The translations under genes were made by a program, and so were the position numbers. A DNA stretch of 64,000 bases from Stutzerimonas stutzeri (GTDB lineage Bacteria > Pseudomonadota > Gammaproteobacteria > Pseudomonadales > Pseudomonadaceae), in the NCBI RefSeq assembly GCF_009789555.1, contig NZ_CP046902.1, positions 3,178,001-3,242,000 on the forward strand, in the 5' to 3' direction. The first letter of the stretch is position 1. Each line of letters opens with the position of its first letter. Under the pieces are notes generated by a model. The model was not told the DNA's origin. It worked only from the letters and a program-made list of their open reading frames with translations, and ran no database searches. Positions 1 through 8,900 of this stretch are shown here, piece after piece.

Positions 1-1224
1 GGACAGTACCGTGGCGAGGAGATCGACGAGGCTGAGATCGTCGAGGTCAATTCGAAGCTGGTTGCCAGTGTCGGAACCTGCTCGGTCATGGGGACCGCCA
101 GCACCATGGCTTGTATCGGCGAGGCGCTGGGAATCGTGTTGCCCGGTGGAGCGACGCCGCCGGCTGTTACCTCCGATCGCATGCGCATTGCCGAACTCAC
201 CGGCAAGCAAGCCGTCGAAATGGCCCGCAGCCAACTCACGCCCGACAAGATCCTCACGCCCAAGGCGTTCGAGAACGCCCTGCGCGTGCTGCTGGCCATC
301 GGTGGCTCCACCAACGGGATCGTGCACCTGACCGCCATTGCCGGACGCATGGGCTATGACATCGACCTGGAGGCGTTCGATCGCATGAGCCGGGACACTC
401 CGGTACTGGTCGACCTCAAGCCGTCCGGGCAGCACTACATGGAAGATCTTCATCGCGCAGGCGGCCTGCAGACGGTACTGCGCGAACTGCGTCCGTTGCT
501 CCATCTCGACGCGCTGACCGTAACCGGTCGCACATTGGGCGAAGAGCTGGACCAGGTGCCGGCATTCAAGCAGGACGTGGTGCGCAGCGTGAAGGACCCG
601 ATCTATCCGGTCGGTGGCATCGCGTTTTTGCGCGGCAGCCTTGCGCCCGAAGGCGCCATCATCAAGCAATCGGCCGCCGACGCCACGCTGATGGAGCACG
701 AAGGCCGTGCAGTCGTGTTCGAAAACTCCGAGGATCTGGCCCGGCGCCTGGACGATCCTGACCTGGACGTAAACGCCGACGATGTGCTGGTGCTCAAGAA
801 TATCGGCCCGATTGGCGCGCCCGGCATGCCTGAAGCGGGCTACCTGCCGATTCCGAAAAAGCTCGCGCGCGCTGGCGTCAAGGACATGGTGCGGATATCC
901 GACGGCCGCATGAGCGGCACCGCTGCCGGAACCATCGTGCTGCATGTCACGCCGGAGGCTGCATTGGGCGGACCGCTCGCGTTGGTGCGCAGTGGCGATC
1001 GGATTCGCTTGAGTGTCTCCGAGCGCCGCATCGACCTGCTGGTAGCCGAGGATGAACTCGAGCGCCGGCGCGCCGCCCTTGTGCTGCCCAAACCCCAGAA
1101 CGCCGAGCGCGGTTATCGCAAGCTCTTCTTCGAACAGATCACCCAGGCCGACAAAGGCTGCGATTTCGACTTCCTGCGTCCGCCGACCATGCAAGGCCGG
1201 GTCCCGGGTGGTTCCAGCGACTGA
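1..1224 (+). CDS. IlvD/Edd family sugar-acid dehydratase, 5' end missing
   Basis: The reading frame is open from the first base, so the N-terminal part lies outside the window. About 407 residues are present, roughly the C-terminal two thirds of the usual 570-590. The stretch VGTCSVMGTASTMACIGEA carries the third Fe-S cluster cysteine of the family, and ISDGRMSGT carries the serine proposed as catalytic base in sugar-acid dehydratases. The family removes water from aldonic acids or dihydroxy acids to give 2-keto-3-deoxy acids. The sequence resembles L-arabinonate or galactonate-type dehydratases more than branched-chain IlvD or phosphogluconate dehydratase, but the substrate is inferred. A GntP permease follows after 75 bp on the same strand, which supports a sugar-acid substrate taken up from outside. 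Housekeeping dihydroxy-acid dehydratase is less likely for that reason. Confidence 0.85.
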   Translation, partial: GQYRGEEIDEAEIVEVNSKLVASVGTCSVMGTASTMACIGEALGIVLPGGATPPAVTSDRMRIAELTGKQAVEMARSQLTPDKILTPKAFENALRVLLAIGGSTNGIVHLTAIAGRMGYDIDLEAFDRMSRDTPVLVDLKPSGQHYMEDLHRAGGLQTVLRELRPLLHLDALTVTGRTLGEELDQVPAFKQDVVRSVKDPIYPVGGIAFLRGSLAPEGAIIKQSAADATLMEHEGRAVVFENSEDLARRLDDPDLDVNADDVLVLKNIGPIGAPGMPEAGYLPIPKKLARAGVKDMVRISDGRMSGTAAGTIVLHVTPEAALGGPLALVRSGDRIRLSVSERRIDLLVAEDELERRRAALVLPKPQNAERGYRKLFFEQITQADKGCDFDFLRPPTMQGRVPGGSSD

Positions 1225-1299
1225 TCTCACTCAGCGCTTGCGCATGCGCCGGGGCACCGGCGCGCTTTTACGCTCCTCACAATAACAATCGGAGTCCGA

Positions 1300-2652
1300 A
1301 TGGAAAGTAATGCCCTGATACTGACGGTTACGGCGACCTCGATCGTCGCCCTGCTCTTCCTGATCGTCAAACTTAAATTCCAACCCTTCCTTGCGCTGAT
1401 TCTGGTCAGTCTCGGCGCAGGGCTCGCCATTGGCATGGCGCCGCAAGACCTCCTCGCATTTATCGTCAAGTCCATGGGCGGCACGCTGGGCTTCGTCGCG
1501 TTGATCATCGGACTCGGATCGATGTTCGGCGAGATGCTGCGCGTCTCGGGTGGTTCGGAGCGCCTGGCGCTGACCCTGATCGACAAATGCGGGGATCGCA
1601 CCGTTCCCTGGGCGTTGGGGCTGGTCGGCTTCCTCGTCTCCATCGCTGTATTCATTGACGTGGCCATCGTCATCCTGGTGCCGCTGATCTACGGCATCGC
1701 ACGCCGTACCGGCAAGTCGCTGCTCTATTACGGCATCCCGCTGTGCGCAGGGCTAAGCGTGACCCATACCTTTCTTCCGCCAACCCCCGGTCCGATCGCG
1801 ACGGCCAGCATTCTGGGCGCGGACCTCGGTTGGGTCATCATCTGGGGGGTGATCGCCGGATTGCCTGCGATGGCCGTCGCGGGTCCGATGTTCGGCAAGT
1901 TCATTTCGAGCCGTATCTTCGTTCCGGTTCCCGAATACATGGTGACCGGGGAAAGCAAGTTCGATGACCCGAGCAAGCTGCCGGCATTCAAGGGCGTGGT
2001 CCTCACCCTGCTGTTGCCGCTGGTGCTGATCCTCGGAAACACCTCGGCCGAGATGCTGCTGGCCGAAGGAAACCCGCTGCGTGACCTGTTCATGTTCATT
2101 GGCAACCCGATCATCGCGCTGCTGCTGACGACGCTGCTGACCTTCTGGATATTCGGACATAACCGCGGCTTCACGGCGGACCAGTTGCAGAAGATTGCCA
2201 CCAAGGCGCTGGAGCCTGCCGGGATCATCATCCTGATCACCGGAGCGGGCGGCGTGTTCGGCAAGGTGCTGGTCGAATCAGGCGTTGGCAAGATTCTCGC
2301 CGATGCGATGCAGGACATGAACATGCCGCTCGTGCTGTTCGGATTCGCAACGGCGGCGATCATGCGGATTTCCCAAGGGTCGGGCACCGTGGCGATGATT
2401 ACCGGCGCAAGCCTGACGGCACCGGTGGCTCAGTTGCTTGGCGCAAGCCCGCAAATGCTGGCGCTGTGCACCATCGCCATTGCCTGTGGTGGCGCCGCCT
2501 TCTCGCACGTCAACGACTCGGGCTTCTGGATGGCCAACCGGTACTTCGGCATGAGCGTCTCCGACACGCTGAAATCCTGGACGGTGATGAAAACCATCGT
2601 CGGCCTGACCGGCCTCGCTATCTGCCTGGTGATCAGCCTGTTCATCACCTGA
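1300..2652 (+). CDS. GntP family gluconate/sugar-acid:H+ symporter
   Basis: This 450-residue inner-membrane protein is hydrophobic throughout, with about 12-14 membrane segments, the normal size for GntP permeases. Family-typical stretches include FIDVAIVILVPLIYGIAR near residue 115, THTFLPPTPGPIATA near 155 and the C-terminal INDSGF-like segment SHVNDSGFWMANRYFG. The start is supported by a GGAG ribosome site seven bases before the ATG at 1300. It lies directly downstream of the sugar-acid dehydratase and is followed by a hairpin terminator, so the two probably form the end of one operon. Known GntP members import gluconate, idonate, fructuronate or related acids with protons. Which of these is carried here cannot be read from the sequence. 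Confidence 0.92.
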   Translation: MESNALILTVTATSIVALLFLIVKLKFQPFLALILVSLGAGLAIGMAPQDLLAFIVKSMGGTLGFVALIIGLGSMFGEMLRVSGGSERLALTLIDKCGDRTVPWALGLVGFLVSIAVFIDVAIVILVPLIYGIARRTGKSLLYYGIPLCAGLSVTHTFLPPTPGPIATASILGADLGWVIIWGVIAGLPAMAVAGPMFGKFISSRIFVPVPEYMVTGESKFDDPSKLPAFKGVVLTLLLPLVLILGNTSAEMLLAEGNPLRDLFMFIGNPIIALLLTTLLTFWIFGHNRGFTADQLQKIATKALEPAGIIILITGAGGVFGKVLVESGVGKILADAMQDMNMPLVLFGFATAAIMRISQGSGTVAMITGASLTAPVAQLLGASPQMLALCTIAIACGGAAFSHVNDSGFWMANRYFGMSVSDTLKSWTVMKTIVGLTGLAICLVISLFIT

Positions 2653-2681
2653 CCTCATCAGCCGTGCAACGCACCACAGGG

Positions 2682-2705
2682 AGCCCCGCCGCACGCGGGG
2701 CTTTC
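2682..2705 (+). terminator. Rho-independent terminator after gntP-like gene
   Basis: An 8-bp GC-rich stem (AGCCCCGC paired with GCGGGGCT) with a 5-base loop is followed by a short T run. It sits 30 bp after the permease stop codon and before the convergent threonine aldolase gene. Confidence 0.75.
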
Positions 2706-2767
2706 CATTTCCGGGCCGCGCAGCGCTTCGCTCGTGTCACTGACGACGCACAAACCCCCTCCCCTGG

Positions 2768-3814
2768 CTATCGGTGCTGCATCACCACGCTGCGGATGTC
2801 GACAGCCAACTGTCGGACACGATCCTCGTGGGTGTCCCAGGAGCACATGAAACGCGCGCCACCGACACCAATGAAGGTGTAGAACATCCAGCCGCGACTT
2901 CTCAGCGCGTCGAGCGCCGCGGGCGGAATGCTGACGAAGACGCCATTGGCCTCCACGGGAAACATCAGCTCAACCTCCGGCACATCGCTGATCAGTGCGG
3001 CGAGCAGTTGCGCGCAGCGATTGGCGTGCTCGGCATATTTCATCCAGGCATGGGTTTCCAGCAACCCGACCCAGGGCGCCGACAGAAAGCGCATCTTGGA
3101 CGCCAGCTGGCCGGCCTGCTTGCAACGGTACTCGAAGTCCTCGGCGAGATCGCGGTTGAAGAACAGGATGGCTTCGCCCACCGCCATGCCGTTCTTGGTT
3201 CCGCCGAAACAGAGCACATCAACGCCCGTTTTCCAGCTCAGCTGCGCAGGCGACAAGCCGAGAAAGGCACAGGCATTGGCAAAGCGCGCACCATCCATAT
3301 GCAGATGCAAACCCAGCTCCTTGCAGGTATCGCTGATGGCTCGCAGTTCGTCGGGGCGATACACCGTGCCGATTTCGCTGGCTTGCGTAACGCTGACGAC
3401 GCGTGGCTTGGGGTAATGGATGTCCTTGCGCTTGAGTGCGATCTCACGGATCGCCGTTGGCGTGAGCCTGCCCTGCTCGGTCCTGGCCACCAGCAGCTTC
3501 GAGCCGTTGGAGAAGAATTCCGGCGCCCCGCATTCATCGGTCTCGACGTGCGCGATATCGCCACAGATCACGCTGTGATAGCTCTGGCACAACGACGAGA
3601 GCGCCAACGAGTTGGCTGCGGTGCCATTGAATGCGAAGAACACCTCGCAATCGGTTTCGAACAGCTGACGGAAGTGATCGGCGGCACGGCTCGTCCATTG
3701 GTCGTCTCCGTAGGCCCGATCATGGCCCTGGTTCGCCCGTGCCATGGCGTCCCAGGCTTCCGGGCAGATGCCCGAGTAATTGTCGCTGGCGAATTGCTGA
3801 TTGGCGGTGGTCAT
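2768..3814 (-). CDS. ltaE: Low-specificity L-threonine aldolase
   Basis: The 348-residue product is a fold-type I PLP enzyme of the threonine aldolase family, which cleaves L-threonine or L-allo-threonine to glycine and acetaldehyde. The PLP lysine is in CFGGTKNGMA near residue 206, preceded by HMDGARFANA with the conserved aspartate and arginine. The N-terminus FASDNYSGICPEAW matches Pseudomonas LtaE proteins, which are about 346 residues long. An AGAGG ribosome site precedes the ATG. The gene is transcribed toward the GntP gene and ends near its terminator. The DUF202 pair upstream on the same strand is close but functionally unrelated as far as can be seen. Confidence 0.93.
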   Translation of the reverse strand: MTTANQQFASDNYSGICPEAWDAMARANQGHDRAYGDDQWTSRAADHFRQLFETDCEVFFAFNGTAANSLALSSLCQSYHSVICGDIAHVETDECGAPEFFSNGSKLLVARTEQGRLTPTAIREIALKRKDIHYPKPRVVSVTQASEIGTVYRPDELRAISDTCKELGLHLHMDGARFANACAFLGLSPAQLSWKTGVDVLCFGGTKNGMAVGEAILFFNRDLAEDFEYRCKQAGQLASKMRFLSAPWVGLLETHAWMKYAEHANRCAQLLAALISDVPEVELMFPVEANGVFVSIPPAALDALRSRGWMFYTFIGVGGARFMCSWDTHEDRVRQLAVDIRSVVMQHR

Positions 3815-3838
3815 TGGCGCCTCTTGCTAATGGCTGTC

Positions 3839-4213
3839 TCAGCTATGGATCGGTAAGAAAATCACGGTGTAGAGCCCCAGCGCAGCCAGTACCGAAACCG
3901 CCGCGCCGAGCCAGAGCACAGAGGCCGCGTCGGCGTGGATGCGTCCGCTTTTCACGCCGCTGGCACTGCGCATGTAGCGGCGCTGCTGAGTGGTCCAGAT
4001 GCCCAGCGCGGTGATCAGCGAAAGCGCAACCAGCGTGCCGACGAAGGCGCCGTGATACGGCATCCAACGCAAGAAAAGCGCGCTGACGGTGAGCATGGTG
4101 AGCAGCGTTCGACCCCAGGCCAGTGAGGTGCGTTCCGGCTGCAGGCCAGGGTCTTCATGCAGCGGCGGCCTTGGCGATTTCGGCTCCAGCCGTCGGCGAA
4201 AGGAGACGTGCAT
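3839..4213 (-). CDS. DUF202 membrane protein (YidG-like)
   Basis: This is a 124-residue protein. I start it at the ATG at 4213, just after the stop of the upstream gene; a longer frame exists but its first 137 codons overlap the neighbour out of frame. The segment LQPERTSLAWGRTLLTML at about residues 20-37 is the DUF202 signature, followed by three predicted membrane helices. In Escherichia coli two DUF202 proteins, YidG and YidH, are likewise adjacent. The cellular role of the family is not established. An AGGAG-type site precedes the start. Two bases separate this gene from the upstream DUF202 gene, so they should be cotranscribed. Confidence 0.85.
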   Translation of the reverse strand: MHVSFRRRLEPKSPRPPLHEDPGLQPERTSLAWGRTLLTMLTVSALFLRWMPYHGAFVGTLVALSLITALGIWTTQQRRYMRSASGVKSGRIHADAASVLWLGAAVSVLAALGLYTVIFLPIHS

Positions 4214-4215
4214 GG

Positions 4216-4584
4216 TCAGCTGCGAAGCGCGACGAAGCTGATCAGCACCAGGGTCACCAGGGTGCCGCCGATGGACAGGATCGGGATCAGCAACGGAAAC
4301 GGCAACGGGCCGCTGTGGCGCATGGCTCGCTCGATGCTCAACCAACGAACGCACGCGGTCGAACTGATGAACATCGCCAGCAACAACAGCGAGATCGACA
4401 GGACCTTGCGCACCTCCAGGCTGAATATGCCCCCGGCAAAGGCTTCGACGGCCACACCGCCCGCCAGGAGCGCCAGGGACGTGCGAATCCAGGCGAGAAA
4501 GGTTCGTTCGTTGGCCAGCGTGAAGCGCGGATCGGGTTCCTTTCCGCCGGACAACAACCGGTGACGCCAACGACTTCGCTCCAT
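4216..4584 (-). CDS. DUF202 membrane protein (YidH-like)
   Basis: The 122-residue product has the DUF202 signature FTLANERTFLAWIRTSLALL near residues 22-41 and three hydrophobic segments, matching the size and layout of YidH. A GGAGAG ribosome site lies nine bases before the start. It is the first gene of a tandem DUF202 pair with 2-bp spacing, which suggests the two proteins form a hetero-oligomeric membrane complex; that is inference. The two paralogues differ strongly outside the signature, so this is an old duplication rather than a recent one. Confidence 0.87.
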   Translation of the reverse strand: MERSRWRHRLLSGGKEPDPRFTLANERTFLAWIRTSLALLAGGVAVEAFAGGIFSLEVRKVLSISLLLLAMFISSTACVRWLSIERAMRHSGPLPFPLLIPILSIGGTLVTLVLISFVALRS

Positions 4585-4754
4585 TGGGTGAACGCTCTCC
4601 GATCAGATGGGTGTGCCTGACCATTCAAACAGAAACGAGGCCACCCTGCAGGGGCCATTACGACGAGCCGTGCTGCCGATTCGTTAGCCTGGACACACGT
4701 CGGACCGCAGGGTCTCATGCTAATGTTCGGCATCGAAACCACCTGGAGAGACTC

Positions 4755-5246
4755 ATGCTGCTTCGTCTGGTAACCGCGTTAGTGCTTGGCACGGCCACCC
4801 TCACCGCCTTGGCCAACGACAACGCCCACCGCCATCACACGACGGACGCGGCGCCTGTCGCGTCTCAGGTATGGTCTCGCGCCATGCCACCGAGCGCCCC
4901 GACCGGCGCGGTGTATTTCACCCTGAACAACCCCGGCGACGCGACCGATCGGCTGATCGGCGTACAGACGCCCCGCGCCGAGAAAGCCGAACTGCATACC
5001 CATGTCCACAAGGGCGACGTCATGCGCATGGAGCGTATCGATTCGGTCGAGCTGCCTGCCGGTGGCGAAGTGGCCTTCAAGCCGGGCGGCAACCATGTGA
5101 TGCTGTTCAAGCTGAGCGAACCACTGGTGGCCGGGGAGCGTTTCCCGCTGACGCTGATGTTCGAGAAGGCCGGTGAGGTGACCGTCGACGTCGCCATCGA
5201 GGAACAGGCACCCTCCTCCGACCGCAACGTCCACACGCATCACTGA
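4755..5246 (+). CDS. PCu(A)C-type periplasmic copper chaperone
   Basis: The start at 4755 follows a GGAGA site and gives a 163-residue protein beginning with a clean signal peptide (MLLRLVTALVLGTATLTALA). The mature part contains the PCu(A)C features: EKAELHTHVHKGDVMRME with histidine and methionine ligands, and KPGGNHVMLFKL with the second His-x-Met pair. Such proteins carry Cu(I) in the periplasm and deliver it to the CuA site of cytochrome oxidases. The C-terminus is histidine-rich (VHTHH), giving an extra possible metal site. It is divergent from the DUF202 pair and convergent with gor, so it is probably a single-gene unit. Confidence 0.9.
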   Translation: MLLRLVTALVLGTATLTALANDNAHRHHTTDAAPVASQVWSRAMPPSAPTGAVYFTLNNPGDATDRLIGVQTPRAEKAELHTHVHKGDVMRMERIDSVELPAGGEVAFKPGGNHVMLFKLSEPLVAGERFPLTLMFEKAGEVTVDVAIEEQAPSSDRNVHTHH

Positions 5247-5363
5247 CGCAAACGAACCGGAGGGCGACAGGCCGCCGCGGCCTGTCGCTACGCGAAACGT
5301 CTGCGCCGAATGGCCTCGCTCCCTTCGCGTTGCACAGCTCGGCGGGGGTGATGCGCGGCTCGA

Positions 5364-6722
5364 TCAGATACCCGTTGGCGTACGCATCGTGACGAACTCT
5401 TCGGCCGCGGTCGGGTGGATACCGACGGTATCGTCGAATATCCGTTTGGTAGCGCCCGCCTTCAAGGCCACCGCCATACCCTGCATGATCTCGCCGGCAT
5501 CCGGACCGACCATATGGCAGCCCAGCACCCTGTCGGACTCGGCATCGACCACCAGTTTCATCAGGCTGCGCTCGAGGCTGCCGGTCATGGTCAGTTTCAT
5601 GGGCCGGAAGCGGCTCTCGAACAACACCACCTTGTGGCCCTGCTTGCGGGCCTGCTCCTCTGTCAGTCCGACGGTCGCCATGTTCGGCAGGCTGAACACC
5701 GCCGTGGCGATGGTGTTGTAATCGACCGGCCGATAGTCCTCCGGTTTGAACAGCTGTCGTGCCACCGCCATGCCTTCGGCAAGCGCGACGGGCGTCAGCT
5801 GAATCCGACCGATCACGTCGCCGATCGCCAGGATCGAAGGCGTTGAGGTCTGATAGCGCTCATCAACCGAGATGAAGCCGCGTTCGTCCAGTGTGACCTC
5901 GACGTTCTCAAGCCCCAAGCCGTCGAGCATGGGCCGCCGGCCGGTGGCGTAGAGGATGCAATCGGTCTCCAGTGTCCGGCCGTCTTTCAAGGTGGCGAGC
6001 AGGCTGCCGTCCGCCTGTTTGTCGATCCGTGCGATGTCGGCGTTGAACTGCAGGTCCAGGTCTTTCTTGATCAGTTCGTCCTTGAGATGATCGCGCAGCG
6101 AACCGTCGAATCCGCGCAGGAACAATTCGCCACGATATGCCAGCGTGGTGGCGGCGCCGCAGCCATGAAAGATCGAGGCGAACTCGACGGCAATGTAGCC
6201 GCCGCCAACCACCAGTACCCGGCGCGGCAGCTGAGCAAGATAAAAGGCTTCGTTGGAGGTGATGGCGTGTTCGCGGCCGGGGATATCGGGCACGAAGGGC
6301 CAGCCGCCCGTCGCGATCAGGATGTGCTCGGCGCTGTAATGGCGGCCATCGACTTCAACGGTGTGGGCATCGACCAGCCGTGCGTGCGCCTGTAGCAACG
6401 TCACGCCGCTGTCGATCAGCAGGTTCTTGTAGATGCCGTTGAGCCGCTGGATTTCGCGGTCCTTGTTGGCGATCAGGGTTTTCCAGTCGAAGGTCGCGCC
6501 ATCGATGGTCCAGCCATAACCCTGGGCCTGGCCGATATCGTCGGCATAGTGAGCCCCGTAGACCAGCAGTTTCTTCGGCACGCAGCCCACGTTGACGCAA
6601 GTACCACCCAGGTAACGGCTTTCGGCCACCGCGACGCGGGCACCGTAGCCTGCGGCAAAACGAGCGGCACGCACGCCACCGGATCCAGCACCGATGACGA
6701 ATAGATCGAAGTCGTAAGCCAT
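5364..6722 (-). CDS. gor: Glutathione-disulfide reductase
   Basis: From the ATG at 6722 the product is 452 residues, the normal Pseudomonas Gor length; a longer in-frame ATG at 6851 is rejected because the GGGGAG site and the typical start MAYDFDLFVIGAGSGGVRAA fit 6722. The FAD-binding GAGSGG motif is at residues 11-16, the redox-active disulfide is in GGTCVNVGCVPKK near residues 40-52, the NADPH-binding fold has VVGGGYIAVEFA, and the C-terminal HPTAAEE holds the catalytic base histidine and glutamate. It reduces GSSG to GSH with NADPH in the cytoplasm. It is divergent from the VOC gene, and gor near galU is a common Pseudomonas order. Confidence 0.97.
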   Translation of the reverse strand: MAYDFDLFVIGAGSGGVRAARFAAGYGARVAVAESRYLGGTCVNVGCVPKKLLVYGAHYADDIGQAQGYGWTIDGATFDWKTLIANKDREIQRLNGIYKNLLIDSGVTLLQAHARLVDAHTVEVDGRHYSAEHILIATGGWPFVPDIPGREHAITSNEAFYLAQLPRRVLVVGGGYIAVEFASIFHGCGAATTLAYRGELFLRGFDGSLRDHLKDELIKKDLDLQFNADIARIDKQADGSLLATLKDGRTLETDCILYATGRRPMLDGLGLENVEVTLDERGFISVDERYQTSTPSILAIGDVIGRIQLTPVALAEGMAVARQLFKPEDYRPVDYNTIATAVFSLPNMATVGLTEEQARKQGHKVVLFESRFRPMKLTMTGSLERSLMKLVVDAESDRVLGCHMVGPDAGEIMQGMAVALKAGATKRIFDDTVGIHPTAAEEFVTMRTPTGI

Positions 6723-6795
6723 GAACTGTTGTCTCCCCTGTAGAACGCACAAGCATAACCCAAGGCCGTAGGCCCGATCATCGAAGGAATACCCC

Positions 6796-7218
6796 ATGCG
6801 ACCTACCCTGACCCACCTCGCCTTGCATGTGCCCGATCTCGACGCATGCATCGCCTTCTACACCCAGTTCTGCGCCATGCATGTATTCCACGAGCGCGCC
6901 GGGAAAGGCTCGCGCATCGTCTGGATGGCCGAGCCCGGGAAGGAGCGGGAATTCATTTTCGTGATCATGCCGGGCGGCCAGGATCGTCAACTGGCAAACA
7001 ACGACTACAGCCACTTCGGCTTTGCCCTGTCGAGCCGCGCCGAAGTCGATGCGATTGCGGCTCGCGCTCGCCAGGCTGGCTGCCTGATATGGGAGCCGCG
7101 TGATGAACCTTACCCGGTGGGCTACTACTGCGGGGTACGGGACCCGGCCGGCAATTACGTCGAGTTCAGTTACGGCCAGCCGCTGGGGCCGGGCGCCGAG
7201 GACATGCCAGCTCCTTGA
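6796..7218 (+). CDS. VOC (glyoxalase-like) family protein
   Basis: The 140-residue product is one VOC domain: a beta-alpha-beta-beta-beta unit starting TLTHLALHVPDLDACIAFYT and ending VRDPAGNYVEFSYGQPLG. The histidine in HLALHV, the histidine in YSHFGFAL and the glutamate in NYVEFS sit where metal ligands occur in glyoxalase I-type enzymes. Substrate cannot be told; the family includes glyoxalases, dioxygenases and resistance proteins. A GAAGGA ribosome site precedes the ATG. The location beside gor suggests, but does not prove, a glutathione-linked reaction. A hairpin terminator follows within 10 bp. Confidence 0.88.
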   Translation: MRPTLTHLALHVPDLDACIAFYTQFCAMHVFHERAGKGSRIVWMAEPGKEREFIFVIMPGGQDRQLANNDYSHFGFALSSRAEVDAIAARARQAGCLIWEPRDEPYPVGYYCGVRDPAGNYVEFSYGQPLGPGAEDMPAP

Positions 7219-7225
7219 AACGAAC

Positions 7226-7248
7226 AAAGCCACCCGCAGGTGGCTTTT
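7226..7248. terminator. Bidirectional terminator between VOC gene and galU
   Basis: A perfect 9-bp stem AAAGCCACC / GGTGGCTTT with a 4-base loop, flanked by A and T runs, lies between two convergent stop codons. It can serve both strands. Confidence 0.85.
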
Positions 7249-7266
7249 CGCTCGACCGGGGGTGGC

Positions 7267-8106
7267 TCAGAACGCCTTGCCGGTGAGGTAGAAGTTCTCG
7301 TAGCAGAAGTTGGTCGCGGCAATATAGCCTTCGGCGCTGCCGCAATCGAACCGTTGGCCCTTGAACTTGTATGCCAGGACGCAGCCGTCCTGGGCCTGGC
7401 GCATCAGGGCGTCCGTGATCTGGATTTCACCACCCTTGCCCGGTTCGGTCTGCTCGATCAGGCTGAAGATATCCGGCGTCAGGATGTAGCGGCCGATGAT
7501 CGCCAGGTTCGACGGCGCGTCTTCCGGCTTCGGCTTCTCGACCATATGGCTGACGCGGTAGATGTCGTCACGGATCATTTCACCGGCAATGACACCGTAC
7601 TTGCTGGTTTCTTCCGGCGGCACTTCCTGGATCGCGACGATCGAGCAGCGGAACTGGTTGTACAGTTTGACCATCTGGGCGAGCACCGGATCGCCGTCGA
7701 GGTTGATGCACAGGTCGTCGGCGAGGACCACGGCAAAGGGCTCGTCACCGATCAATGGCCGACCACTGAGGATGGCATGACCAAGGCCTTTCATCTCCAC
7801 CTGGCGGGTGTAGGAGAAGCTGCACTGGTCGATCAATTTGCGGATACCGACCAGGTACTTTTCCTTGTCGGTGTTGCGGATCTGATGTTCCAGCTCGTAG
7901 CTGATGTCGAAATGGTCTTCCAGGGAACGCTTGCCGCGTCCAGTGACGATGGCGATCTGGTTGAGCCCGGCGGCCAGTGCCTCTTCAACCCCGTACTGGA
8001 TCAGGGGCTTGTTCACTACCGGCAACATCTCCTTGGGCATGGCCTTGGTCGCAGGAAGGAAGCGCGTGCCATATCCGGCCGCGGGAAAAAGGCATTTCTT
8101 GATCAT
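7267..8106 (-). CDS. galU: UTP-glucose-1-phosphate uridylyltransferase
   Basis: The product from 8106 is 279 residues, exactly the usual Pseudomonas GalU length; an AAGGA site precedes this ATG and the longer frame to 8175 is not needed. The nucleotide-binding segment PAAGYGTRFLPATKAMPKEM is at the N-terminus, followed by NKPLIQYGVEEA, AVVLADDLC and GKGGEIQITDAL. The enzyme makes UDP-glucose from UTP and glucose-1-phosphate for exopolysaccharide, LPS and trehalose synthesis. It is a single cytoplasmic gene here with a long non-coding region upstream. Confidence 0.97.
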   Translation of the reverse strand: MIKKCLFPAAGYGTRFLPATKAMPKEMLPVVNKPLIQYGVEEALAAGLNQIAIVTGRGKRSLEDHFDISYELEHQIRNTDKEKYLVGIRKLIDQCSFSYTRQVEMKGLGHAILSGRPLIGDEPFAVVLADDLCINLDGDPVLAQMVKLYNQFRCSIVAIQEVPPEETSKYGVIAGEMIRDDIYRVSHMVEKPKPEDAPSNLAIIGRYILTPDIFSLIEQTEPGKGGEIQITDALMRQAQDGCVLAYKFKGQRFDCGSAEGYIAATNFCYENFYLTGKAF

Positions 8107-8900
8107 GTGAGTCCTTGAAAAGATAGTTCCGGTTGATGCACTGCGCCTGGATCGGTCAACAGCCATACCCTGCATGTCCCGCCGACAGCGGCTGACTAGA
8201 GGCTACGACCGCCGAAACGGCGAGGGGTTCGCACATTCCCACAGCTAAATTCCGGCCTGCCGTCACTCCTGACAACTGACCGGTGGTCGTTGACTTTGCG
8301 CGTGAAGCATAGAGTGCTTGGTGCCAAGCGGCTTGCCAAGTGGGCGTTTGAAAAATGAACGGGCGGCGTTCGCTGGCAAGCCCGCCCTAACAGGTGCCGA
8401 CTGCGGGATTCGCGGGGAAAATATTCGATTCCGTCCGTTGTACGGAAACGCAACGAGCCGGCTGATTGATCCAGGTCAGTACAACGACTGATTGCGCTCA
8501 TCAGGTCCTGCGGCACGAGCCGCCCACCTACCGCTCCCTTTAACATAGCGAGCCTCGTTCGATACCGGGCCGCGCCTGCGCGTTTCTTGCGCGGCTGTTC
8601 AACGGATCGCTCCCTCCCCTGCTGCATACCGGCTTCGTTCCGCGCGATACTCAGGATGATGGTTGCGGACCTTGACCGCCTGATTGGAGCTTTCGGGTGT
8701 GAACAGGGAGGCAGCGCGCGTGGCGCCTGAGCCACAGGTAAGACGAGGCGCTACCGGCCGACCGTCGATCATGCCGGCCCGGTCGCCAGCTTCTTGATCT
8801 GTGACAGCCGACTCGGTAACTGGAATCGAGGATAATCGCGCCATGATGCCGCAGGCAGGCTGTCGACCCTTCACCCATCAATCCACAAGGTGAAACCACC
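8107..8900. other. Long intergenic region between galU and hemN
   Basis: Nearly 800 bp without a convincing gene. Minus-strand open frames at 8196-8735 and 8599-8923 have no recognisable domain, no good ribosome site and an Arg/Ser-rich shadow-like composition. The only sites I can name are an Anr/FNR-like box at 8466 and a weaker one (TTGAT-N4-GACAG) at 8794-8807. Confidence 0.6.
8466..8479 (+). promoter_or_regulatory. Candidate Anr/FNR box upstream of hemN
   Basis: TTGATCCAGGTCAG matches the Pseudomonas Anr consensus TTGAT-N4-ATCAA at eight of ten fixed positions, including the CCAGGTCA form common in Pseudomonas. It lies 421 bp before hemN, farther than usual, so it may drive a long leader or an unrecognised transcript. 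Control of anaerobic coproporphyrinogen oxidase by Anr is known in Pseudomonas; its use here is inferred. Confidence 0.45.

Noticed and set aside
2774..3856. 360-codon plus-strand frame opposite the threonine aldolase gene
   Set aside because: Antisense to a PLP enzyme with all motifs present; no independent support.
3839..4624. Long 261-codon version of the DUF202 gene
   Set aside because: Its first 137 codons run out of frame through the neighbouring DUF202 gene; only the part from 4213 is a family match.
7240..8118. 292-codon open frame opposite galU
   Set aside because: Antisense to galU over its whole length, no ribosome site or known domain.
8196..8735. 179-codon minus-strand frame upstream of hemN
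   Set aside because: No recognisable domain, Arg/Ser-rich, no good ribosome site, and it covers the Anr-like box; treated as non-coding.
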